Source: Flaveria trinervia (taxonomy: Eukaryota; Streptophyta; Magnoliopsida; Asterales; Asteraceae). From it: a stretch of DNA of 64,000 nucleotides. Below are positions 1-9,287 of this stretch, piece by piece. Location of the stretch: positions 9,886,708 to 9,950,707 of the forward strand of contig CM046456.1 of assembly GCA_025506515.1 (NCBI GenBank), in the 5' to 3' direction. The translations under genes were made by a program, and so were the position numbers. The first letter of the stretch is position 1; the number at the start of each line of letters is the position of its first letter. Under the pieces are notes generated by a model, which saw only the letters and a list, made by a program, of their open reading frames with translations, was not told where the DNA came from and did no database searches.

Positions 1-311
1 ATTACCTGGTGTGTTTAGGTTACTACACACACATGCATTCAGATAAGCCAATACATACCTGTACTTAGTGATGAGTGTTTCACAATTGAATATGTCTTTA
101 ATTCATCACTGCATGTATCTTTTCTTCCAAGTTGAACCTACCAACATATTTGGTAAGTCATTTCAGTCTTTTACATTTTGAATTTAAGCACAGTGAATGA
201 TATAACGACTGTAAGTATATCATTTCCCATGATTCTTTTCTTCATATGACTTGATTTCTTTTTGTGATTTTTCTGATGTTTTTAAAATATTTTTGATATT
301 TTTTCAAAGTT
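1..311 (-). other. 3' untranslated flank of a copia fragment
   Basis: This stretch lies downstream (minus strand) of the pol stop codon at 312-314. It holds no reading frame. A short segment around 138-151 (TATGTTGGTAG on the minus strand) also occurs in the post-pol region of element B near 13109-13120, which supports reading it as the 3' internal region of a related copia element. No LTR or polypurine tract was recognised before the window edge. Confidence 0.5.
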
Positions 312-1574
312 TTACTCAAGGTTAATCATGCCAATTGACTGAACCAAAAATTCAAACCTACTAGGTTCAAATGCCTTGTTAAACAAATCAGCTAATTGAT
401 TTTCTGTTGGTACTTGAATCAATTTGATTAAACCCTTTTCAGCACAGTCTCTCAAAATGATATCTAATTTCAATATGTTTTGTTTTTGAGTGCTGAACTG
501 GATTATTAGTTATAAAGCCAGCAGCTGTGTTGTCAATAGAAATTGGTGTATGCAAAAAGTTAAAACCATAATCAAGCATTTATTTTGAATCCAGAGAACT
601 TGAGAGCAACATGCTGAAGTAGCAATATACTCAGCTTCGGCTGTGGACACAGACACATTTGTCTACTTCTTGCATTGCCGGGATACTAGTCTGGGACCAA
701 GAAATTGACAACCGCCAGAAGTGGATTTTCTGTTGAAGTTGCATCCTCCATAATCACTGTGTGTGTAGGCATAGAGATTAAATTCTCCTTCCTTTGGATA
801 CCATAATCCGAGAGCTGGTTTGCCCTTCAAATATCTGAATATCCTCTTGACTGCGTTCACATGTGATTCTTTTGGATCAGCTTGATATCTAGCACACACA
901 CAAACACCAAACATAATATCAGGCCTAGTGGTTGTTAGATACATAAGGGAACCTATCATTGATCGATAGTGAGTTTGATCCACTGATTTGCCTTCAGGAT
1001 CAGGTCCAATCTTCACTTTAGTATCTACAGGAATTCTGATAGACTGACAGTCAGCAAAGTGAAATTTCTTCAGCATGGTTTCTACATATTTTGATTGATT
1101 GATGAAGATTCCATTTGCTGTTTGCTGGACTTGCACTCCCAGAAAGAATGTGAGTACCCCTATAGCACTCATTTGAAACTTTGAATGCATAAGATCTTCA
1201 AATTCTTTGCAGAGTTGTTTGTTTGTCGAGCCAAATATAATGTCATCCATGTAGATCTAGACTAACAGCATGTCTTTTCCTCTTATTGTTTTGAAGAGAG
1301 TCTGATCAATCTTTCCTCTTTCATACCCATGTTCAAGAAGAAAGAATGATAAAGTCTCATACCACTTTCTTGGAGCTTGATGAAGACCATACAGAGCTTT
1401 GTCGAGCTTGTACACTCTGTGAGGGAAATCTGGATCTTCAAAGCCAGGTGGTTGACTTACATAGACTTCTTCAGCAATCTTTCCATATAAGAAGGCACAC
1501 TTTATATCCATTTGATAAACAGTAAATTTCATGGACACAGAGTATGCAAGAAAGATTCTGATTGCTTCTAGTCT
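312..1574 (-). pseudogene. Ty1/copia pol fragment (reverse transcriptase C-terminal half and RNase H)
   Basis: Reading right to left, the first codons match the copia RT segment before YQMDIKCAFLYG, followed by VYVSQPPGFEDP, LYGLHQAPRKWYE and MDDIIFGS, where the YVDD-type catalytic box reads xMDD. The RT thumb (MIGSLMYLTTTRPDIMF), the RNase H start (HSDYGGCNFNRKSTSGGCQFLG) and its AEAEYIA motif follow. The frame ends with a TAA at 312-314 after a tail typical of copia pol. There is a stop between 1250 and 1257 and another near 660. The protease, integrase and RT fingers are missing. The upstream end is cut abruptly at about 1574, where gypsy LTR sequence begins. It is a dead fragment with no LTR visible in the window. 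Confidence 0.85.
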
Positions 1575-2477
1575 GAATAGTATCCACGCGCCTAGATTGG
1601 GCTGGAATTTACCAAGTGTTCAGACGTCCAGGATTCCCCATGCGCCTGAACAGTACCCATGCGCCAGAAAGTGGCCCATGCGCCTAAGTGTTCCCCATGC
1701 GCCTAAATAGTGTCCATGCGCCTGCATAGTGCCCATGCGCCTAGGACTTAGAATATTTTTTTGATTTTTGGGGAAAATGTGTAAAGTAGGCTTTGACTTG
1801 GGAAATTCCCGGTGGACTATAAGTTGACTTTTGGGGTCATAGATAGTATGATGGTCATGCTATGGATGATGATGATGTTACATGATTATGCATGATGTAT
1901 GTTATGTATTTATAATGCCCTATGATGATGTATGACTGGTATGTTATGTTATGTTCCTATAATGATGAATGTTTATCTTTCCATGGCTTTACGTGTTATG
2001 TTAATGAATGAACCGAAAGTATTATGTAACGTAAAGTGAAAGATAATGAAAGAGGAACATGATGAATGAATGCATGCATTAACGAATGAATGAACGTAAA
2101 AAGTCTTGCAAGTAAATGTATGGAGGTCCACAGCCAATGAAGGGTGTTAGCTCAACTGTGTGCGGGTTAGCTACCCCAAAAGGATGCACACTGGGGCCCA
2201 ATCCTTGTGTTTGACCATATGTATGGGATCCTTGCCGCTTGCCCCAGGTACTGGAGTCAGCTTCATGCACAATGTTCGGGGTCTATGATAGACCTCAGGT
2301 CTGGTAACGAGCTTCGTGTATAATGTTCGGGGTATAGCATATGGCATTGATCCGGAATGAAAAGAAAAGATGAATGGTGAATGTACTTGCCGCAGGTACT
2401 GGAGTCAGCTTCGTGCATAATGTTCGGGGTCTATGATAGACCTCAGGCCGAGTAACCAGCTTCGTGCACAATGTTCG
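1575..2477 (+). repeat. Gypsy G2-family LTR fragment, left part
   Basis: From about 1575 the sequence follows the solo LTR at 53308-55495 (from about 54166 onward), including the CATGCGCCT word array, the ATGATG-rich tract and the GTACTGGAGTCAGC segments. The LTR is interrupted at 2477 by copia element A and resumes at 4471. The first 860 bp or so of the LTR are missing, replaced by the copia pol fragment on the left. Confidence 0.85.
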
Positions 2478-3209
2478 TGTTGATGCATGTATGTCCCTAG
2501 ATCTTGATATGAAATGTAATAGATCTTGTTTATCTGATTCAGATGTAAGTTGATATGATTAATGAAATGATATTGATTGTTTGTGATTTGTAATGTCTAA
2601 TATTTCGTTAATCGTCGATATCGAATTGGTTAATTAGGTTAGTGATTGTTTGAATGGTTACACATAATGTTTATTAATTAATACATTCAAACTTAACATA
2701 ATGAAGTTCTCATGCGAATGGCCCATGCGAATGGACCACACGCATGAATAACTTCATACGATTGACTCAGTCGCACGACTAAACCAGGAGACTAGATCAG
2801 TCGTATAATTGACACATAAGATTGGCTCAGTCACACGACTGAACACTCAGTCGTGCGGATGGATCAACCGCATGGTTTAATCGCACGACTGGATCATACT
2901 AATAGTTCAGTCGCACGAATGAACAATACTAACCTATAAATACAACCCAATTCGTGGAAAAACGAGGGGAATTCATTCGATTACGACTCTAGAGGTACCC
3001 TAGCCATCCAGAAGCCTCCCAATTCGTTCTCCAAGTTCATAGAACACATTAGATCGATTCCCAATCACTTTCTAACGTAAGTTTCAATTCTTTATTGATT
3101 CTTTGTGTGTTCTCACTGATTGGATCGCTAATCAAAAAGGATTCCGCACTATTTGATCTGGTTTACACGCTAATCACTAGGTATTTCGTGCAAATACCCG
3201 GTCCCAACA
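2478..3209 (+). repeat. 5' LTR of copia element A (732 bp)
   Basis: It starts TGTTGATGC and ends CCCAACA, two bases before a TGGTATCAGAGC primer site. The middle (about 2700-2940) holds an array of CGCACGACTGAAC-like words, followed by a TATA-like CTATAAATAC at 2934-2943 that probably marks the promoter. The related LTR of element B (4982-5664) has the same layout. Confidence 0.85.
2934..2943 (+). promoter_or_regulatory. TATA-like element in LTR A
   Basis: CTATAAATAC lies at the end of the word array and about 265 bp before the LTR end. The equivalent CCTATAAATACAA is present in LTR B near 5420. This position suits the U3/R promoter of a copia LTR. The assignment is by sequence only. Confidence 0.5.
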
Positions 3210-3211
3210 AG

Positions 3212-3223
3212 TGGTATCAGAGC
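3212..3223 (+). other. Primer binding site of element A
   Basis: TGGTATCAGAGC, complementary to the 3' end of plant initiator methionine tRNA, lies two bases after the LTR end. This is the usual minus-strand priming site of plant copia and gypsy elements. Confidence 0.9.
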
Positions 3224-3439
3224 CTTGGCTCTTGATTACGTGTGATTCAATCAAGATTGATAAAAAGTTTGTGTTTTTGCACTAAAAACGCAATCTTTTG
3301 TGTCAAAATTGATCTTGGACGTTCCCTGCTCATCAAAGTTTGGTTTCTACGGACTTAGGCGATTAGACCTTGCGAAATTTCGAATTTTTACGGCTAAAAC
3401 ACGTTTAACCTAGAAATTTTTGCAAAACAGCAGCTTCAA

Positions 3440-3670
3440 TCGCACGATTGAGCCATTCGCACGACTGGACCTCATTCGCATTGCTCAGATGCACGATTGG
3501 ACCTAGTCGCATCTCCATTCGTACGATTGAACCACTCGTTCACAGTGTACATACGCATCAGCTTCATTCGCACGACTGAACCAATCGCTTAGTTCAGCCG
3601 CACGATTGAACCATTCGCTCAATTCATTCGGATGGATAGCCCAATCGCATCCTTCAGTCACACCAGTTGA
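3440..3670 (+). repeat. Word array in the leader of element A
   Basis: Degenerate repeats of CGCACGACTGAACC / CGCACGATTGAACCATTCG fill the leader between the primer site and the gag start. They resemble the array inside the LTR (about 2700-2940), so the element carries the same type of array twice. No protein-coding role is apparent. Confidence 0.7.
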
Positions 3671-3703
3671 CAGTTTGTCTTAGTAGACTTAAAGTTATTC
3701 GCC

Positions 3704-4095
3704 ATGGAAGATCAAATGTCAGCCTTTACTGCTGGGAAGGACTCAAGGATCCAGAACCTGCTGTTACTTGAGAGTGAGGTGGGTAATCATAATAAACCAC
3801 CGAAGCTCTTAACGTTAGATGAGTTTCCCCACTGGAAACAACGTTTTGAGATCTACCTCAATGGAGTGGATCCGAATCTGTGGGAAGCTATCGAGATTGG
3901 GTATAGTACGCCGGTGGGAGCCGATGGAGTAAAGCTAACCTTAGGAGGGATGACAGACGCGCAGAAAGTTAAATATAATGCAGAGAAGAGGGTTTATGCA
4001 TTGATTACACAGTCTATCCCTAAACACATTTTCCACCAGTATTCAAAGAATAAGCAGTCCAAGAAACTATAGGATGAGCTGGAAAAGAGGTACTA
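3704..4095 (+). pseudogene. Copia gag N-terminal stub (element A)
   Basis: The frame starts with ATG at 3704 (MEDQMSAFTAGKDSR) and runs 122 codons to a TAG at 4070-4072. It includes FPHWKQRFEIYLNG and ALITQSIPKHIFHQ, which match the start of the fuller gag of element B at 6701 onward. There the frame continues as WDALEKRYDG, so the TAG here replaces the tryptophan codon. At about 4095 the coding sequence stops abruptly and LTR sequence begins. It could yield only a short N-terminal gag fragment with no zinc knuckle. Confidence 0.8.
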
Positions 4096-4470
4096 GGGGA
4101 ATTCATTCGATTACGACTCCAGAGGTACCCTAGCTGTCCAGAAGCCTCCCAATTCGTTCTCCAAGTTCATAGAACACATTAGATCGATTCCCAATCGATT
4201 TCTAATGTTAGTTTCAATTCTTTATTGATTCTTCGTGTGTTCTCACTCATTGGATCGCCAATCAAATAGGATTCCGCACTATTTGATCTGGTTTACACGC
4301 TAATCACTAGGTATTTCGTGCAAATACCCGGTCCCAACAAGTGGTATCAGAGCCTTGGCTCTTGATTACGTGTGATTCAATCAAGATTGATAAAAAGTTT
4401 GTGTTTTTGCACTAAAAACGCAATCTTTTGTGTCAAAATTGATCTTGTGTCAAAATACCCGGTCCCAACA
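4096..4470 (+). repeat. Rearranged 3' end of element A: LTR piece, second primer site, LTR tip
   Basis: 4096-4339 repeats LTR A from about 2966 to its end. A second primer site TGGTATCAGAGC follows at 4342-4353, with about 100 bp of leader. From about 4451 the sequence jumps to the terminal LTR bases (CAAAATACCCGGTCCCAACA) and ends exactly at the target duplication. This is not a normal 3' LTR. A template switch during reverse transcription, or recombination between copies, would explain it. Confidence 0.75.
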
Positions 4471-4981
4471 GTTCGGGGTATTGTACATGTCACAAGATTA
4501 ATGAACGTAATGGAAGATAATAATGATATTATCTGTATGTATGTATGATGTATGACCATGAACATATGAAACGTATAGTATGGACTCTGTAAAGAGCTAA
4601 ATAACGATTTATGTATGTTTATTTATAAAACTAGAACTCACTCAGCGACGCTGACTTTTATACGTTTTCAGTTGGCAGGTAAACGTTGTTGTGGATGGCA
4701 CGAGGCGGCTACTCAGCTCTTTTGGATGGCATCCATTTAATTAAGGCTTTTGTGATGTAATACAACAATGTAATTTTGTAACCGACAAACGATGCATTAT
4801 TTTGCAAAAGTTTTTAGGATGAAATGAAATGCCATTTGTTTTATGTTTTCTGCTGCAATGTTTTGATGAATAAATGTAAAGTATATGTTTTATGTGCGAT
4901 GAATCACTAGCTGTAAGCGTCCCGCGAACGGGCCTTACAAGTTGATATCAGAGCCAAAGTTTAAGTGAAATGGGTAATTTT
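4471..4981 (+). repeat. Gypsy G2-family LTR fragment, right part, with primer site
   Basis: The G2 LTR resumes after element A and matches about 55013-55495, ending GGGCCTTACA at 4939. TGATATCAGAGCC (4944-4956) follows, a one-base variant of the tRNA-Met primer site, and then about 25 bp of internal leader. The fragment is therefore a 5' LTR in plus orientation, not a solo LTR. The element was cut off at 4981 by copia element B. Confidence 0.8.
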
Positions 4982-5664
4982 TGTTGATACATGTATGTCC
5001 CTAGATCGTGATATGTAATGTAATAGATCTTGTTTGGTATGATTAATGAACTGATATTGATAGTCTGTTGGTTATAATTTTTAATAGTTCATTAATGAGT
5101 CGCGAATGAATTGATTGGGTTTATGATTACTTGAATGATTACATATAATATTATATTAATTAACTAAAACATTCAAACTTAACTTAATGAAGTTCCCATG
5201 CGAATGGCTCATGCGAATGAACCATACACATGAAGAACTTCACACGATTGACTCAGTCGCACGACTGAAACAGGAGACTGGATCAGTCGTACGACTGTAA
5301 CATAAGATTGGCTCAGTCGCACGACTGAACACTCAGTCGCACGAATGAACCAACCGCATGGTTCAATCGCACGACTGAACCAAAATAATGGTTCAGTCGC
5401 ACGATTGAATAGTGCCAACCTATAAATACAACTCAATTCGTGAAAAACGAAGATTCGATTAAGTACGATTCAAGTCGAACCCTAGCCGTCCAGAAACCTT
5501 CCAAATCATTCTCCAAGTTCATAGAACACATTAGATCGATTCCTTATCGATTTCTAACGTTAGTTTCAATCCTGATTGGATCGCCAATCAAATAGGATTC
5601 CACACTATTTGATATGGTATACATGTGATCTCTAGGTATTTCAGTCGAATACCAGGTCCTAACA
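4982..5664 (+). repeat. 5' LTR of copia element B (683 bp)
   Basis: It begins TGTTGATACATGTATG and ends GGTCCTAACA, two bases before the primer site at 5667. It shares layout and much sequence with LTR A, including the CGCACGACTGAAC array (about 5195-5410) and the CCTATAAATACAA promoter-like motif near 5420. It differs from A by many substitutions and gaps, so the two are not LTRs of one insertion. Confidence 0.8.
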
Positions 5665-5666
5665 AG

Positions 5667-5678
5667 TGGTATCAGAGC
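5667..5678 (+). other. Primer binding site of element B
   Basis: TGGTATCAGAGC two bases after the LTR end, complementary to initiator methionine tRNA. Confidence 0.9.
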
Positions 5679-5884
5679 TATTGGCTCTTGATTACGTGTT
5701 GATTCAATCAAGATTGCATAAAAGTTTGTGTTTTTACACTAAAAACGCAATCTTTGGCATCAAAAGTGAACTTGGAAGTTCCCTGCTCATCGACGTTTGG
5801 TTTCTATGGACTTAGGCGATTAGAACTTGTGAAATTTCGAATTTTTACGGCTGAAACCCGTCAAACCTAGAAATTTTCGCAAAA

Positions 5885-6120
5885 CAGCAGCTTCAGTCGC
5901 ACGAGTGACTCATTCGTACGACTGGAGTCCATTCGCATTGCTCATACGCACGATTGGACCTAGTCGCACCCTCATTCGGCCGACTGAACCATTCGTTCGC
6001 ATAGCTCATACGCACCAGATTCATTCGCACGACTGAACCAATCGCCCAGTTCATTCGCACCATTGAACCAATCGTAGAGCTTATACGCACGATTAGCTCA
6101 TTCGCATCCTTCAGTTGCAT
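5885..6120 (+). repeat. Word array in the leader of element B
   Basis: Repeats of CATTCGCACGACTGAACCAATCG-type words fill the leader just upstream of the gag start at 6161. They mirror the leader array of element A. The short frames seen through these arrays (for example Arg-Met-Asn runs on the minus strand) are by-products of the repeat and not genes. Confidence 0.7.
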
Positions 6121-6160
6121 CAGTGAAAGTTTGTTTGATTAGATTATAAGTTTATTCATC

Positions 6161-6551
6161 ATGGAAGATCAGATGTCAGCCTTTACTGCTGGGAAGGACT
6201 TAAGGATACAGAACCTGCTGTTGCTTGAGAGTGAGGTGGGGAATCACAATAAACCACCAAAGCTTTTGACTTTAGATGAGTTTCCCCACTAGAAACAACG
6301 TTTTGAGATCTACCTCAATGGAGTGGATCCGAATCCGTGGGAAGCTATCGAGATTGGGTATAGTACGCCGGTGGGAGCCGATGGAGTAAAGCTAACCTTA
6401 GGAGGGATGACAGACGCGCAGAAAGTTAAATATAATGCAGAGAAGAGGGTTTATGCATTGATTACACAGTCTATCCCTAAACACATTTTCCACCAGTATT
6501 CAGAGAATAAGCAGTCCAAGAAACTATAGGATGAGCTGGAAAAGAGGTACT
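6161..6551 (+). pseudogene. Copia gag N-terminal stub (element B)
   Basis: It starts at ATG 6161 with the same residues as the stub of element A. A TAG near 6292 replaces the tryptophan codon of FPHWKQ, and the frame continues as EIYLNGVDPNPWEA to a second TAG at 6527-6529. From about 6300 on it is nearly identical to 3840-4095 of element A, including the terminal TAG and the junction with LTR sequence. Its 3' part repeats gag sequence that occurs again, diverged, from 6701. Confidence 0.8.
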
Positions 6552-6700
6552 AGGGGAATTCATTCGATTACGACTCCAGAGGTACCCTAGCCGTCCAGAA
6601 GCCTCCCAATTCGTTCTCCAAGTTCATAGAACACATTAGATCGATTCCCAATCGATTTCTAATGTTAGTTTCAATTCTTTATTGATTCTTCGTGTGTTCT
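6552..6700 (+). repeat. LTR fragment embedded in gag of element B
   Basis: These 149 bp match the LTR A segment from 2966 and the copy at 4096-4244, and lie between two partly overlapping gag segments. The left junction (TACTAGGGGAATTC) is the same as in element A. At the right junction (TGTTCT/AACATT) the sequence returns to gag at a codon about 115 residues into the protein. Confidence 0.8.
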
Positions 6701-9287
6701 AACATTAAGCGGGATGACAGATGCACAGAAAGTAAAGTACAATGCAGAGAAAAGAGTTTATGCATTGATTACTCAGTCTATCCCCAAAGACATATTCCAT
6801 CAGTATTCAGAGAACAAGCAGTCCAAGAAACTGTGGGATGCGCTAGAGAAGAGATATGATGGTAATGCATCATTGAAGGCAATCAAGGCAAAGGAGTTAA
6901 AGAAGGAATTCGATAACTTCTCATCAATTGGTAATGAAAGTTTGGACGAAGTCATAGACAGATTCTACCACTTGATGAGCGAATTGCATACACATGGAGT
7001 GGCTACTACCACGGAAGAGAAAGTAAGCAACTTCGCAGACGGTTGCCTGATAAGTGGGCTACATTCGTGTCTAACCTGAGACAGAATGGAATCCTTGTAA
7101 AGCTAGATATAAATGACTTCATTCTTAAGTTGCGAGAAGAAGCACTAAGGATGAAGTATAGAGCTCAGAAGTCTTCGTACACACAAAATCCAGCTTTATA
7201 CAACGCCATGCCTCAAGCTAAGACATCTGGAGCACCCCTCCAGACTGCTTTTGTGTCTAGCTCGTCAGGTCCTTCACATGCCTCTCCTTCTGGATCAGAC
7301 ACGTCTGGGTCATCATGTACCCATCATATGGGTCAGAAGCAAACGCTACCAAACTGAAGATCGAGAACTTCGGTAATGTGACCGTGGAAGTAGCACGAGA
7401 GCATATGGATCTCTTAGCAGCAGTGGTTCATTCATATGATGGACTTGTTGCTGGGAAGATTGGAAACTGCCATCTGGCAGATGAGGACTACGAGCAGGTG
7501 GATGAGATGGAGCTTGAAAGAATGGATATAATGTGGGCCTTAGCAAGTGCTGTCCGGAGGGTGAAGAAGTTTGTGAAAAAGACTGGACAGAACTTGGTTG
7601 CTACTAAGGACACCACCTTTGGCTTCGACAAGAGTAAAGTGACCTGCTTTAACTGTGGTGAGAAGGGGCACTTCAAACGAGAATGTGTCAAGCCAAAGAA
7701 GACGGGGAATGGGAACCCGTTCTCATCCTTTACTCGCCAGGACAAGCAACCCTCTAATTCTACTTCATCAAACAAGGATCCAAAAGCACTAACTGCTCAT
7801 GATGATGAAGGACAGGATTAGAGCTTCAGGTTTGTCTCACCAGGAGAATCTAACATTGCCAGTGTTGAGGATATTGACGATGTTTTTGCAAGTGAAGGTG
7901 ATATAGCAGTTGAAATTGCAATGTCACATAGTGAAGAAACAACTGCAGCCGAGGTCAGTTACAAGCCAAATGAGGAAGCTTCCCATCAGAGACAGAAAAG
8001 CCAGAGTCGACAGAACCAGAATCATCTGATGCGGCACTGATGGCTAACTCTTCTGAACCAACTCAGGTAAGTACCACTGACCAAATTTTAATAACCATGC
8101 TTGTTCTGATTGTGACACGTTTAGGAAAAGCATGATGAAAAATTTGCTAGGTTATTAGATCATAATGATAACTTAGTAAAAGATTTACGTCTGTGCACTG
8201 AGGCAAATAGAGTACTAAAACAAAATGAGCATTGTTATAAAGAAAAGATAGACCTATTGACTATACAACTTAGGGAAACCGAAGTAGTGGCTTTTAACCA
8301 AGCAAACAGCATTAGGTACTATCTTAACTCCCTAGAAGACACTAAGAACAAAAGGCAGTTCTAGAAGTCGAAGTTAATTCATTAAAACAGAAACTGCATA
8401 GTTGGACTAGCTCTTCACATATAGTCCAACACTTAGTAAGAGACAGGAATAACGGGGAGGGATTAGGCTACAAAGTGGTTCCACCACCACCTGAGACCTT
8501 GATGAACACCAAGTCTAGACTGTAATAATAAACCATCAAGGATCATGTGGTGACTACTCCTCTTGTTACTGATCCAGACACCTCATGTTCATCTACTGAA
8601 TCTCGTAAGAAACAAAAGGAGGCCACTTCAAAGGCAAAGGGTAAATTGCCATGTGTTAACCTGGAAAATGAATTTGAAAAAGTAATTTAAAGTCAGGTCA
8701 AATAGAGTCAAATCAGAACCTAAAAGGACTTCAAATGTTACTTTTGCACATGCTTCAAGTCAAAAACCAGTTAACCAAAACGTAAAACAGGTTAAATCAG
8801 TAAATTTGTTACACCAGAGAAAACATCAAACATCCAAGAGTCAAAAACTAAAGTGATTGATGTTACTAGAGTGTCACGCACTTCTCCACAAAGAAAGTCT
8901 ACTCATAAAGTTGATAGCAGGTCATGCTACAACTGTGGAGAATGTGGACACATTGCTACCAACTGTCATTCCTATCAGACACCTAGGAAGAAGATTGATA
9001 TTCTGGACTCTAAACCTAGGCCTTCTAAGCGGAGTTCTTAACTCCACCTAGAAGAGCTAGTGAACCTAAAGTCAACCTGTAAGCCAGACGACTATTTATC
9101 ATAAACAGGCATTGCACAAATCTGGCTTATGGAAAGAAAAATCCACCTACATGTCTAATACTGAGGACAAGAAAGAACCTGAGCTACCCTCACCTTCTAA
9201 GGGTCAATGGGTGGAGTTTATGATGTGTGATGCCTCTGGGAAACCCAGACAGTCAAAGCTTGGGTTCCTAACCTAAACTGATTCATT
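6701..9287 (+). pseudogene. Copia gag main part with two CCHC zinc knuckles (element B)
   Basis: The frame enters at LTLSGMTDAQKVKYN and runs through WDALEKRYDGNASLKAIKAK, a UBN2-type gag core. It is broken near 7060 and 7320, then reaches the zinc knuckle CFNCGEKGHFKREC at about 7649-7690 and a TAG at 7819-7821. From 7822 to about 8530 a charged, coiled segment continues in shifting frames (NEHCYKEKIDLLTIQLRE) and ends in GLGYKVVPPPPE. A second knuckle, CYNCGECGHIATNC, lies at about 8924-8965. Gag packages RNA and forms the particle. The length, two knuckles and coil fit SIRE-type elements. At least three frame breaks make it non-functional as assembled. Confidence 0.75.

Larger units (their letters stand above)
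2478..4470 (+). mobile_element. Non-autonomous copia element A (1,993 bp) with 5-bp target duplication
   Basis: The element begins TGTTGATGCATG and ends CCCAACA. It is flanked by GTTCG at 2473-2477 and GTTCG at 4471-4475. Removing it and one duplication restores the G2 LTR sequence seen at about 55013-55020. In order it holds a full left LTR, a tRNA-Met-type primer site, a leader, a gag stub, the last 244 bp of an LTR, a second primer site plus leader, and the terminal 20 bp of an LTR. It encodes no pol and must have been mobilised by proteins from elsewhere. Confidence 0.85.

Noticed and set aside
5209..6120. Minus-strand frames rich in Arg-Ala-Thr-Glu or Arg-Met-Asn repeats
   Set aside because: They are translations of the CGCACGACTGAAC-type word arrays in LTR and leader. 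No start context or family supports a protein.
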